This document shows, piece by piece, positions 1 to 10,710 of a stretch of DNA of 64,000 bases. This DNA comes from Selaginella moellendorffii (lineage: Eukaryota > Streptophyta > Lycopodiopsida > Selaginellales > Selaginellaceae), in assembly GCF_000143415.4 (NCBI RefSeq), contig NW_003314303.1, forward strand, positions 565,789 to 629,788, given 5' to 3'. The first letter of the stretch is position 1; each line of letters starts with the position of its first letter. The translations under genes and the position numbers were made by a program. Below the pieces are notes generated by a model. It saw only the letters and a program-made list of their open reading frames with translations. It did not search any database and was not told the origin of the DNA.

Positions 1-546
1 CTTTGGGCTTTCACCCCCAAACCTCCCTTAGTACCAGGAGTTAGTCTCTGGGACAAGCTCGAAACTTATTAAATATAGAATGTCCCTAGATTACACTATT
101 GTGTTTAGAACAATCTTTATATTTCGTAGATATGCCAAATGAGCGAATCTAGACACTTTCTATAAATAGCATTTGGGACTAAAATGAGACGAACACAAAG
201 AGCATGATAGCGAGGGTATTTAACAAACATAGTAAGCTATCATATAGTGATATTGAGGGACTGGACTCAATACGCGAGGGTTGTTGCCAAGCCAATACAA
301 AACAGAGCAAAAGAAAACTAACAAGCCGGGCCAAATATGCTTGGCTAAATAGACACTTAAGAATTCCATCCTTATGCTCATCCGGCCAAGTATAGATGCT
401 AAGTCTAGTTTACTAACACTTGGACAAAAGGGGCTAATAAAGAGAATTAACAGTACCGACCTCCTGCCGTCATGGCAATAAGGAAAGAGTGTCTGTAAGG
501 GCTAGCTGACAAGTATCTTTCGATACCCGAAGTCACATTCGCGACA
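1..546 (-). mobile_element. Partial LTR of family R1, cut by the window edge
   Basis: Reverse complement of the start of the R1 LTR seen complete at 12355-13499. Its TGTCGCG start lies at 546 on the minus strand and the copy runs off the left edge of the window. The shared block with GGTGAAAGCCCAAAG is at the far left. No target-site duplication can be tested. Open frames within it are repeat sequence, not genes. Confidence 0.85.
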
Positions 547-659
547 TCATCACTTCCACTATAATAGAGTAAAGTCGTGTCCTTAACATTTTTTTCTCTA
601 CCAAGTTATAGTGGGGAGGAATGGTGTTTGTAGAGAAATAAATTTGCATATCTTTCAAT

Positions 660-1345
660 CAAGTGGTAGGCATAGAGATTGCAAATAAGTATAGGAGGTT
701 TTACAAAGACAGAACATTCTCTAGATTAAGAGAAATGCTATATTCTCTATATTTTTGGAAACATTTTTGCAAAAAAATTAAATGTTCCCTTTTAGAGCTG
801 AAAACACTAAAATCATCTATGAAAACTCTCATGAAATCAATAAAAGATTCTTTGAAAGTATCTATAACAACTTTTTAAAACGTAAAAGGAGTATTACATA
901 AGCCAAAAGGCATTTTGCAATAAGTATAAACTCCCTATAAGCTTATAAATTTAGATGGATTCTCTGGCTATAATCAGATGGAAGTAGCACCTGAAGATCA
1001 ATATAAAATGGCTCATCTCATGACTTGCTATTGAATTTAAAATTTCGTTTGTAAAAGGAATCAGAAACATATCCTTTTTTCTTGCATCATTTAACTTTTT
1101 GTAATTCACACAAACTCATAATTTGCCATTTTTTTTAGGCACAATTACATGTGGTGAAAACCATTGAGCATTTTAGATTGAATAGATGAATCCTGCTTAG
1201 AAAAGTTTATTTGATTTCTTTCCTAAATTTACCTTGGTAATTAAGATTCATTTTATAGGGCATCTGCCTTTTAGGCATATTTCCCAAGAATATCTCACTA
1301 TGGTGTGTATAAAGTTCTAGTGGGATGCTTTTAAATCTATGTAAG
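660..1345 (-). pseudogene. Ty3/gypsy reverse transcriptase relic with an inverted internal segment
   Basis: Read on the minus strand, the conceptual protein follows the gypsy RT order. Residues like YKMNLNYQGKFRKEI come first, then VPKKNGKL and a VCVNYKKLN motif, then FTNEILNSIASHE. After a break come MPFGLCNTPFTF and the catalytic FIDDFSVF box (equivalent to YVDD or FMDD). Several stops interrupt it. The expected piece between IASHE and MPFGL, containing LDGFSGYNQMEVAPEDQ, is present but on the plus strand (about 937-1025), so this segment has been flipped in place. RNase H and integrase are absent. It is dead and old; the family assignment is secure from motif order. Confidence 0.8.
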
Positions 1346-1401
1346 ACTAGGCAAAAATGTTTTTGTAATCTTTTAGTAGATTTATGGTTTGATTGTGAAA
1401 A

Positions 1402-1443
1402 GCTCTATTTCGTTAAAGTGGGATTTATTCAGTAAAATGGGAC
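1402..1443 (+). repeat. Left terminal inverted repeat of the 10.4-kb block
   Basis: Begins GCTCTATTTCGTTAAAGTG and continues with GGATTTATTCAGTAAAATG followed by GGAC. Its reverse complement differs from 11807-11848 at only three of 42 positions. Sequence outside shows at most weak similarity to the other side. Confidence 0.75.
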
Positions 1444-2015
1444 TAGGTACAAATTTTCAAGTATTTGAAAATGACGTGAAATTATATGTTTTTTGTCTAG
1501 GGGCTAGACATATCTGGGGCATGGTGACTAGCGCGGTGACTTTGTGTCCAGACTGAGTCCATCTGGTTGTATAATAAATCTCATTGTCAAGGTGAACAAG
1601 CCGAATCTGAAGCTAAAGAAGAGCGATGGCATGCGCGCACACACTATTTGTTTGTTCATTGAGCGTGTGGTGAGCTTTCCAAGATGAACGTCATTCCTAT
1701 TAGCCAGACATATAACTTAATGGTGAGAACATTTAGATATTATTCAATGTTATCTTTTTCTAACGAATCTAATTGTGAAGGTGTAGCAAGAGGCATTGCT
1801 AGTCTGGAGAAGTCATTTAACTCATTTGACCCTTAGTGTATTTTCATGAAACTAAATAACATTCATATTATTAAGGAATTTCTCTAGTACCTTTTTTTTA
1901 CGACATAGAGGCTTGCATTTCTTTCAAAGGTGATTTAGTAAAAGGCCTGAGGGCACATGCCATTCTATTTCTCAGACCGGTATTAAGATATACTAGTGCA
2001 AAGGGCCACATGCCA

Positions 2016-3151
2016 TCACGCCTCCTCTGATTCAGATTCGGATTGTTCACCTTGAAATAAAATACATTAGAAACTTAGTAAAGGAATATTAATGAATCTC
2101 ACCTTGAACCCGGGTTATGAATGCTCTTGCTACATCTCTTGCATGGTCTGGCAAGGTGATGGTGGCACTCTGCTTCCGCATCCAACCATGCACAACATTA
2201 TCCACCAATATGCTCATGCTGGGATCCCTTGGATTCAGCACCCATCTCTTTTCTAGGCAATCCTTCGTATATCCGGAACTTGGCTTGAACCACTCCACAG
2301 TTACATTGAAGGAGTTAGTTTCCGCGTCCTCCTCCGCATCAATGATGTAGCGCCCCACCCATATCATTTGTTTTTTATTACTGGGTCTGACAAGCACGAC
2401 CATTCCTTTGCAGACCTGTACTGGATTGAATGCTGAATCCAGCTTCTTGTTCCTCGGCCCACAATAGTGATCCTCAACATCGTTATCTGTCACTGCATTT
2501 CCAGAGGACATTGTTCCGCTACTATCTGGTGCTCTGGGTTCTGGCCAAAAGGACTCTTCCAATTCTTCATATACAACCGGCCCATTTTGGATAGCAGATA
2601 TAATCTTCTCCCAGTATTCGAGCAAAGGCTTGCACCTCTTAAAATAGGATTCTCCACCAAACACCAACCCCCTCTTCCAGAAGGCAATATGCTGTCTAAT
2701 CCCGACCACTATACTTTCCTGGTCTTTGAGTCCATCCGGGTGCATCGGCCGTGGGGAACCCTGAGGAATCATAGGTTCCCCAGTTATGGGATCTCTCTTG
2801 AAGAGTTCAATGCCATCCACTGGCAGCCACACTGTGTCCCATTCTCTCATCTTGTACCTCATCACTCTACCTCTATCTTCCACAATACGCTAGCCATGAA
2901 ATTGCAAGGGCCCAAGATGGCATGTGCCCTCATGCCATTTCTAAATGTGGTCCTAAACCATTCCATGGTGAACATACCAGGAAGCACAAGTGCCGAATAT
3001 CAAGAGGAAGCGGTAGCCACACCAAAGACAGTGCCGCTCGCAATGGCGCTTGCAATGCCGCAACCGCTTGTAGACGCATAAACCACAGCTCACAACGCCG
3101 CTTACACAAGCAGCGCTCACTGCGCTCAGCGGAACCAAGAACACGGCGCAC
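2016..3151 (-). CDS. Unrecognised three-exon gene inside the palindrome-rich block
   Basis: Exons on the minus strand are about 3151-2978, 2889-2103 and 2050-2016, with GT-AG introns of 88 nt (phase 0) and 52 nt (phase 1). The last exon adds a short acidic tail (EQSESESEEA) before a TGA that overlaps a half-copy of the 22-bp palindrome; a full copy (2917-2938) sits in the larger intron. The main exon is about 262 codons and open. It contains WLPVDGIELFKRD near its start and, later, a stretch with GMVVLVRP and WVGRYIIDAEED ending in VEWFKP. This weakly resembles the small BAH/chromo-like modules found in transposon proteins, but that is only impression. The 5' end is unclear: no ATG opens exon 1 in frame, so an upstream exon may exist. 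No function is claimed. Confidence 0.5.
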
Positions 3152-5331
3152 AAAAATGATAGACCTAGGAATGAGTTCGAGAATTCAAAAATAACACACG
3201 CTTGAACGTCACATCAAATCCTCTGACAAACCAGATCTTATGATTCCTCTGACAAATTTCAAACTGAGTAGCTTCTAGACTTTGCTGTCGGAGGTTGAAC
3301 TTTGTCACATCATGTCCTTACCTCGATCCAGCTGTGCCATGTCAGTGATTCGAACTTTGCCATGCCATGTCAGCGATCCGCGCCAAGATTATTCGCCGTG
3401 TAAAGGAATAATTATGCTGTGTGTGTACGTCCATTTATGGCAATATAAGGCCACACGCCATTCAAAGAATAATGCTAGTCGAGCATTTTTTGGTGCATTT
3501 TTGGGTTCAAAATTGCATGAGCCCACACGCTATAAAGTTTACCTGTACCAAAAATAGAAACAGCTTTATTTACTTAGGAATTTAAGTGGTTGAGGCATTT
3601 TTAAACTTACAAACACATGCCCTACTTACATTCCTTTGGTTGCTTAAAATTCAAAAATATTATAAACCTTTCTTTTTGCATTTTCAATGTTTTCAATTAT
3701 ATTTGCATCCCGTCATGTTTATAGCTAGCTTTCGTTTGTCCCCTTCGCTAGCCTGAGATACATCTGCTCGGCATCTGCCTCTTATAGCATTTGCCCAGAA
3801 AGGGCATCTTTCTTCACGCAGCATTTGCCACATGTTTAGGGTTAGGGTTTAGGGTTTAGCAATTCAGTAGCTTGATAAACATGCAAATACAGAACTTGAT
3901 GCAAAATCCTTTGATATGTCACAATGCCCCTAGGACCATAAACACATTTCAATAGAGAGGGTCCTTTCATTTTATAACTCCTTACGTAGATCTTGGTGAA
4001 ACCAGAGTTAGTGAAGTTGGTTTCTTGTGATCCCACATCTGATTGTGATGTCCCTTTGCAGTGTCAATGGAAAGGTCAATGCACACCAAACTGTAGAATC
4101 TTGGAGGAAAATAACGGTCAGATCTATGGCAAATGCCCCTGAAACATTGTAAGGCTCGTGTGGTCTCATGTGGTGTCCGATCGAGATACTTCTTTGCAGG
4201 GTCATCAAGAAGGACATTGTATACCATTCTGTAAAATCTAGTTGCGATCTAACGGTTGGATCTCCAGGAAACTCAAAACAATCTCACGCGTGTTAGAATA
4301 TTCTAGGAATATACTCCTATGTGCTCCTGAAAATGGCATGCGGCCCCACGCCATTCAAGAGATAACGCCAGATGACGCCGAGCATTTTTTGGTGCATTTT
4401 TTGGGATCAAAATTGCATGAGCCCACACGCTTGAACGTCACATCAAATCCTCTGACAATTTATTTAGCTGAACATCTGGCATTTTTGGAAATACAAGATG
4501 CTTTTGAATATCCAATCATGCATGGTATAAATATAGCGAGGGTATTAAATGATATCCCAATCATGATCTTTCTTTTGGATTTCGCGTGCATGCAGTCCGA
4601 GGAATGATGACGTTGCGGATTTCTTTTGGATTTCACGCATGCGCACGGCGATCCAGAAATTAATGGTAGCGCCCAAGTCCGAGGAATGATGACGTGGCGG
4701 GATTACCAACCGTCGTGACATTTCGCGCGTGTGAGGTTAGGCTTTGCATTTTGCTTCGTACTCGCGCTCGCACACTCGCGCTCGCATCGCGCTCCCACTT
4801 CTCTACAGGTTTCTCGTGTGCATCGGCGTCCACTTGCGCTTGCATCACACTCGCGCTCGCATCGCGCTCGTGTGCATCGGCGTCCACTTCAAGACACACC
4901 CAGTTTGTAACTTTGCCGCCAACTCCGCCGCCCACTCCGCCACCCACACGCAGCCCACTTGGCGTCCTGGGAGATTTCAACACCACTCTCCAACTGTAAG
5001 TGGTAGAGTAGCCTTGCTGCTACGATCCGCTGCACACACAATGCACATTCGCCAGCGAGTCCGGTTGTCACGCCTCCATTCGGCTTCAAATGGTAAGTTT
5101 TTTAGGCCAAGTAGAAAATGGCATGAGGCCACATGCCATTCAGTAGCAACATTGGCATGCACCGATTGGGCTCTCGAGTGCAGTCCAGTTACAGATGGTG
5201 TGTAGCCTCACGCCATCTTAGGATGCAGCCTCAAGACATCTGATGCAGTGGTGAATGGCGTGTGGCCTCACGTTATTTCCAGCTGCTAGCTTTTCATCTG
5301 TCAGCTCTAATTGTTGTGCATTTCTGAACAG
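3152..5331. other. Intergenic region with direct repeats, telomere-like repeat and GC-rich leader
   Basis: Lies between the divergent genes, so it should carry both promoters. It holds a diverged direct duplication (3196-3229 with 4432-4459, and 3459-3531 with 4351-4432, the latter sharing GAGCATTTTTTGGTGCATTT). A telomere-like run is at 3835-3859. Short direct repeats at 4595-4698 share GTCCGAGGAATGATGACGT. GC-rich repeated pieces at 4817-4890 share GTGTGCATCGGCGTCCACTT. From about 5094 (GTAAGTT donor) to 5331 (AACAG acceptor) it reads as an intron carrying three 22-bp palindromes. Upstream leader or coding exons near 4700-5093 are likely, but their frame could not be fixed. Confidence 0.55.
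3835..3859 (+). repeat. Interstitial telomere-type repeat
   Basis: Three and a half units of the plant telomere type: TTTAGGG, then one six-base variant unit (TTAGGG), then TTTAGGG and TTTAG. Short runs like this also act as telo-box promoter elements in plants; here it lies upstream of both divergent genes of the block. Confidence 0.8.
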
Positions 5332-8300
5332 GCGAGGAATTGCGTTCTTCTTCCAGCCACTGTCAATGTGGATGCAGAGAAGGGGGAGGAGCTCACCAGG
5401 TGGACTTTCGGGATGGAAGGCGAGGATTTGAGGCTGTACAACACAGATGGTGGGAGAAAAGAATGCATGGGGATCCTCATCCAAGTGACAGACACTCCAT
5501 GCAGTTCCATGCAAGAATATGGACTGGCACTTGTGGTAGAGACAGCATCTGCCTTCAAGATCCACTTTGCACATCCTAGCAGCTTCCCGGAGGGGGGTAG
5601 CGGCTATGAGGAATTCCTAGAGCGAGCTAGGGAGAGGTTGTCCAGGAGGCCCACAATTTCAAAGACGCTGCGGGTCTATGAAGATCACATGGAATCCACG
5701 GACCTTACCTACGGCGATGTTCAAAAATTATATTCCAACATTGAGCTGTTGAGAGTGCCTCCAGTTCGCAAAGTGAAGGGGAAGGGGGTTGATCTGGAAA
5801 CTACCCCAAAGTAGAAAAGGGTGGTCAAGCTCAAGCCGATGTCCGACTCTCCTCCAAAAAAGAAGCTACTCGGTGATGCCATTGCCTCGGGTTCGAACAC
5901 TACACCCACCAAAAGAGAAGAGCCGCAAAGAGCAGAAAGAGCAAGAAGAGGCAGCAAAAATCGTCGCAGATAATAGTACTTGTTACTATTCCAACAAAGT
6001 ATATACAATCAACGTGAGCCGTATCGACATCCAAAGCAAATACAACCACAGGCTAGTATCTAATGAGTGGGTGGAGAAACTGAAGCAGAAGATGCTGGCA
6101 AGTCCAGTAACACCCGACATCGCAGACGTGATCCCCTACTACCGAACAATGAAGGGCGAGACGAGGTTTCCAGACTTGATCAATAGGAAGGTGTTGGACG
6201 ATCAGAACATCCGGTTCTATGCCGTCTCCGGGCAGCATTCTAGCTTGGCGATGCAAGAGATAGTTGTGGATATTATGGTGGGCGAGGAGGTGAAGAAAGT
6301 CTTCAAGACAAGAGTTGTCCGCCTGATAAAAGGCAACTCGCCCCTCCGATCTATCATATACATCTCCCACGCGCAGAATGTCAAGCAAGAAATGTGCTAC
6401 AAATCGGGTCTGCACGAGACATTGGCACGAACACGGAAGCTCTGGGTTCAACTGAAGAAGCCACAAAAACCAGGACAAGGACGTGCACTAGCAACTAGCA
6501 CCTGGCAGGTAAGCCTCGTTGCATGTGGCATAGCATGTGGCCTCACGCCATTTCCATTGCAGGTATTCTCGAGTTTTCTCTCGAAAACACTGGGGGTCAA
6601 TGACACACTCAGCATCCATAACATTCTACTCGCGACAAAAGTTGTTTTTGACAAATGGGTAGATGTGCTGAGGAGGTACCATGACGGGGAGTTGCCAAAC
6701 TCAATGGGTGTGGAGGACGGCCGGAAGCCCAATGATTTGAAGCTCAACGCCTTGCGTTTCTCGCGGTCTCTAGACGACGACGACCTTCTGACAGTGGCTA
6801 ATGCTCTTCTACGTGGTGAGGTAGTCTTCAACAAGACCAAAATGACTCCTAGCCATATTGTGACATACGAGGACTTGTGCACGACTCTGAGAGCTCGTGC
6901 GCTATTGAAGGATTGGATCTTCGAGCAAGTGGCCGTGGAGAGGGTGAGCATCGACACCACGCAAGAGATGATGGAAGCGCTGGATCTGTCAAATGAAGAC
7001 ATCGACGAGTACGTGAAGGGGGCCCCCAAGTTCATCGATCTGCTGCGGGATGCCACGAAAAGTAAAGCTGAGAAGTTGGATCAGTATCCAAATTTCATTA
7101 AGATTGATGTCGACCGCCGGCTTCAGAAACAGCTCGACCCCGCAGCAGAGGCCTATCGAGAACCTTACCGGGTATACTTGAATTTGGATGAGGATCAAAG
7201 GTGGAGGAGCATCGTTTCCTACGGAGATGAGCAGGTCAAGAACATCTTTTGTGTGATGGACTTCACAAACGAGGAGATCACTCATGCAGACGAAGTCAGC
7301 TCCATCATTGACTTAATGGTGGGACTTGCGGAGGTGGAATCTTCAGTCCACTATATGATCTACGACTCCGAATCCTATCACAAGTTCTAGAAGGCCTTCA
7401 ACGAGGTGAAAGCTCGGTTGAAAGGCAAGGAGATGCGGGAGATCCATGGGATAATGGCTAAGAAGAAGATACCGACGAATGTCCGCATCTTCACACTCGC
7501 TCTTGTTATTGGTCCTGCAGCAGAGTGGGACTGGAGTGACTTCCCAGCTTCGTTCGACAAGGCCAATCGAATTGATCTGAGGGAGGTCAATTTACCCGTG
7601 CCTGAGGAACTGAAGACGGCTATGGAGCTTTCGAATCCAAAGAAAGCTCCAGGTGCAGCATGGGAAATGCTCAGCTGGGTCTTCAACGCAATAGCGGGTG
7701 GGTCACCTGCTTCCGACTCCAAGGGCAAATGCGTTGTCGAGTACAACTGCGGCGGACTATTCTTTCGAGCCGCACTACTCAAGGGTGTCCCGTGTGTTGC
7801 AGTGACAAACTCCATTGAAGAGGTGACTTCAATGGAGCATATAATTACAGTTGCCAAAGAAAAACAGTATCTTCTCTGCAAACCTGGTGAGTACACACTT
7901 TAAGTTTAAATGTTATCTCACAAGCTCTGTATGCAGGAGCGTGGCCACCCCCAGATGTTGAAACGGCGTTAACAGCTACTGTTGAAGATACCCATGTTGG
8001 GCCGAGCTCACAACCTGCACAAGGTAAGGTCACGTGAGGCCTCACGCCATTTTGATTATAGATCGTTGTGAATATTCAGACACGAGGACTGAAAAGCGCA
8101 CTGGTGGCGCATCGAAGAAGGACAAACAGACAAGCAATAGGAAAAAAGGAGGTACAAATTATATTTGCAATGGCGTGTGGTCTCATGCCATTCCTTGCAG
8201 GAGACACTTCTTCAAAGGCAAAACAGGCAAGCACCAGCCAAGCTCAAACTGACAGTGGTCATAAAAAGCGAAAGCACGTTGGACAGTCGTCGAGATCAGA

Positions 8301-10710
8301 GGCGTTTGATTCGAAAAGGAAGAAGGGCAACGAAAAGATGATAGGTAATGCCTCGCGATTATGGCGTGTGTGCTCACGCCATTCATTGCAGATCAAGGGC
8401 TGAGTGAAAGCAGGCAGTCACCACCTCCTGACTCAGATTCCTATGGCGGACTCCCCTTCCCCAATCTCAATGGAGAGGTACAATGGATGAGGGATGCTTT
8501 TCAAGTCAGGGCCACATTTTTCTCATCTTGTCGTCTTCGAAGGGTGCAAGAACGTGCAGGAACCATGTTAAGACAGTCGGGTGAGGATACAGTCCTAGGT
8601 CACGCACTAAAACATGCTATGGATGTCTTGTATTTTGAGATGGAGACTTAGCCAGATGATTTTCCCAAGATGGTCCTGGAAGAACAAGCCATCCAGCCTG
8701 AGCAGCCTATGGAAGAAATGCAGGAGGGGGATGAGGAGCCAGAGAAAGATAATGAGCAGGAAGAGCAGAAGGACGAAGAGGAGGACAAAGAAGAGGAGGA
8801 CGAAGAAGAGGAGGACGAAGAGGACTTGGATGGTCCTCACAAAGGTGACGATCACAATAACGACGACGATGATGATGACGACGATGGCCAGCCTGAGGTG
8901 GCCAAAGAGCAGCAGAGGAAGGTCATACAAGACAAACCATCAGGTAAATAATAGTACATCCATTCCTAACCTTTTACCATTTCTAACATTGTCCATGTAG
9001 GTCGCAGAGCAAATGGTAAGTAGAGATTATTCAGTTGAATTTACAAACTCTAGCCTTTAGTGTCGAGGAAGGATAGTGCCAAGCAAGGGTCGAAACGTAT
9101 GTCCAATCCTTCAGAATCAGCAGTGCGCCCAAGTGATATCGGTCCTAGTTCCTCAATAGCAGTTGATGGTAAATACAGTATAGTCGATTCAATGTGCTAA
9201 TGAGTTTGTTTTTAGTAGCACGGGAGGATACCATCTCAATCGAAGGGAGATATTTGGACATGCATATGGATCCGCCAGTGGACTCTACTTGCCTACAAGA
9301 GTCATCAGAGCTGGTGGAGGCTACTATCCATATCAACGCCAAGCAAGCTGACCATGCTCCACTTGATGCTACCCATACCACTGAGTCAATCTTGTCCACG
9401 TATCCAACTGACGGTGACCAGGCGCCATTGGACCCGCATGAGGCCGCCCCAGCCCCCGAGCCGGTCGTATCCTCATTTCCAACGGACTCAACGTGTGCCC
9501 AATCGTCTGACTACACGCCGTTGGAACCTCCCTACACTGCCCCTGCTGCCTGTTCGATCATGTCCACTTTGCCAACGGAGGCACCAGCTGAAATGGCGTG
9601 TGATCACACGCCATCGGAACCACCCCATGCCACTGTTGAGCCAGTTGTACCAGAGTCTACAGCTGAAATGGCATGTGCCCACACGCCATCGGATGCGATT
9701 GACCCCACATTGCAGAGGAGAGTATTTCCGCCCTTCACGTTTCCTCGACCAAAACCCTCTCAACGACCATCGGGAGCACCATTCGCTAATATTGTAGATG
9801 GTAAAATTGACTTGTACCATTTTTTATGCTGACGCATTTTATTTCAGAGTCACGGCGAAGGTACTGTATCATTTTTGATCTGAACGGTGTCCTTTTCTCC
9901 CATGAGCGTGGCTCGTCCTCGAATGTCATTGCACCCTCCAAAGCCTGCAGTCGCAAGTTGGTCAAAAGAGACAGATTCACATTAATCACATGGGAGAAAC
10001 TACGGGATCTAATAATGACCATGCGACACTTAAAACAGAGGGCCGGGTTCAATTTGCAATTGGGAGTTTGGACATCCATGATGCGCCACAATGCATTAAC
10101 GTTGCTACAGATGATGCACGATCAGACGCGAGTAATATTACCATTTGACTTTCTCCTAACGCAGGAGGATTGCTTGACTATGGTCCATGTGAGGGGTAGC
10201 AAGCCCATCTTCGTCAAGCCAGAGGCTGTAGTGATGAACCGGACTGCTAGCTCAAGTGAAATCCTCATCATCGATGACTCGCCGATTAAAACTGCAGCGA
10301 ACACGCACACATATGCAGTGCACCCCATCTCTTGCAGTATGGAAACTAGGGAGAAGAAACCGTATGTTCTGGGAGACCTTGCAAAACGGCTTGGAGCAAT
10401 GGTGATAGAGAACCGGCTAGTCCAGGAGGTGGCTGCAGAAATCAACCAAATGGCAGATGGAACGGTATATCAGAAGCCATTTGATCGGACAGACACCAGT
10501 CATCATTTATGGCATGTATATTGTCTAGCCAAGCACTATCCGCATCTCCATAATCTGCTCAACCGGATGGGTTCTTTGACCACTGAACATGAGCGTGGAC
10601 GTATTAGAGAAGAGATGGCATTACTATTGGGTTTAAATCCTAATAGTGTGGAGAGTGATGAAATTCCAAGATTATTGTATAGGCGTTGGAGGCAAAAAAT
10701 AACAGTTTGA
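5332..10710 (+). CDS. Large multi-exon gene with C-terminal FCP1-like domain, interrupted by three TAG codons
   Basis: The splice sites chain into one reading frame of roughly 1,600 codons. Exons: 5332-6508, 6563-7886, 7937-8023, 8080-8151 (or from 8062), 8201-8344, 8392-8943, 9001-9015 (15-nt microexon), 9061-9168, 9216-9800 and 9848-10710. Introns are 45-57 nt. From 7887 onward every intron is phase 1 and every internal exon a multiple of three. The N-terminal half is unrecognised; around 6220 a VSGQHSS motif faintly recalls ParB-like folds. A basic region (8080-8344, KKRKH and SKRKKG) could be a nuclear signal. Next come a long acidic run (8730-8900, Glu/Asp) and Pro/Thr-rich repeats (9340-9720), then the HAD-like domain. 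In-frame TAGs lie at 5812, 7388 and 8649, each followed by more open frame. One frame change falls near 5910. The exact start is unknown. It is probably a recently decayed gene, or one needing readthrough. Confidence 0.6.
9848..10710 (+). CDS. FCP1-like HAD phosphatase domain, terminal exon of the large gene
   Basis: Terminal exon (287 codons plus stop), joined in phase 1 to 9216-9800. It starts RRYCIIFDLNGVLFSH, a HAD motif I in which the second acidic residue of DxD is Asn. Land plants have a known FCP1-homology (NIF/TIM50-like) subgroup with this DLNG signature. Further on are FNLQLGVWTSMMRHNA (motif II region, W-T-S as in plant FCP1-like proteins) and EILIIDDSPIKTA (motif III/IV, DDS). 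The Asn would be expected to weaken or abolish phosphatase chemistry, so a binding role is possible. It ends in TGA. If annotated alone it would look like a stand-alone phosphatase, but the splice phase ties it to the upstream exons. Confidence 0.65.

Noticed and set aside
2117-3081. Plus-strand open frames opposite the minus-strand gene
   Set aside because: Shadow frames; the minus strand has coherent splice sites, an acidic tail and plausible composition.
4694-5205. Open frames in the GC-rich leader near 4.7-5.2 kb as a separate gene
   Set aside because: They arise from duplicated GC-rich words and run into an intron-like stretch; none joins in phase to the exon at 5332, so they are left as possible leader.
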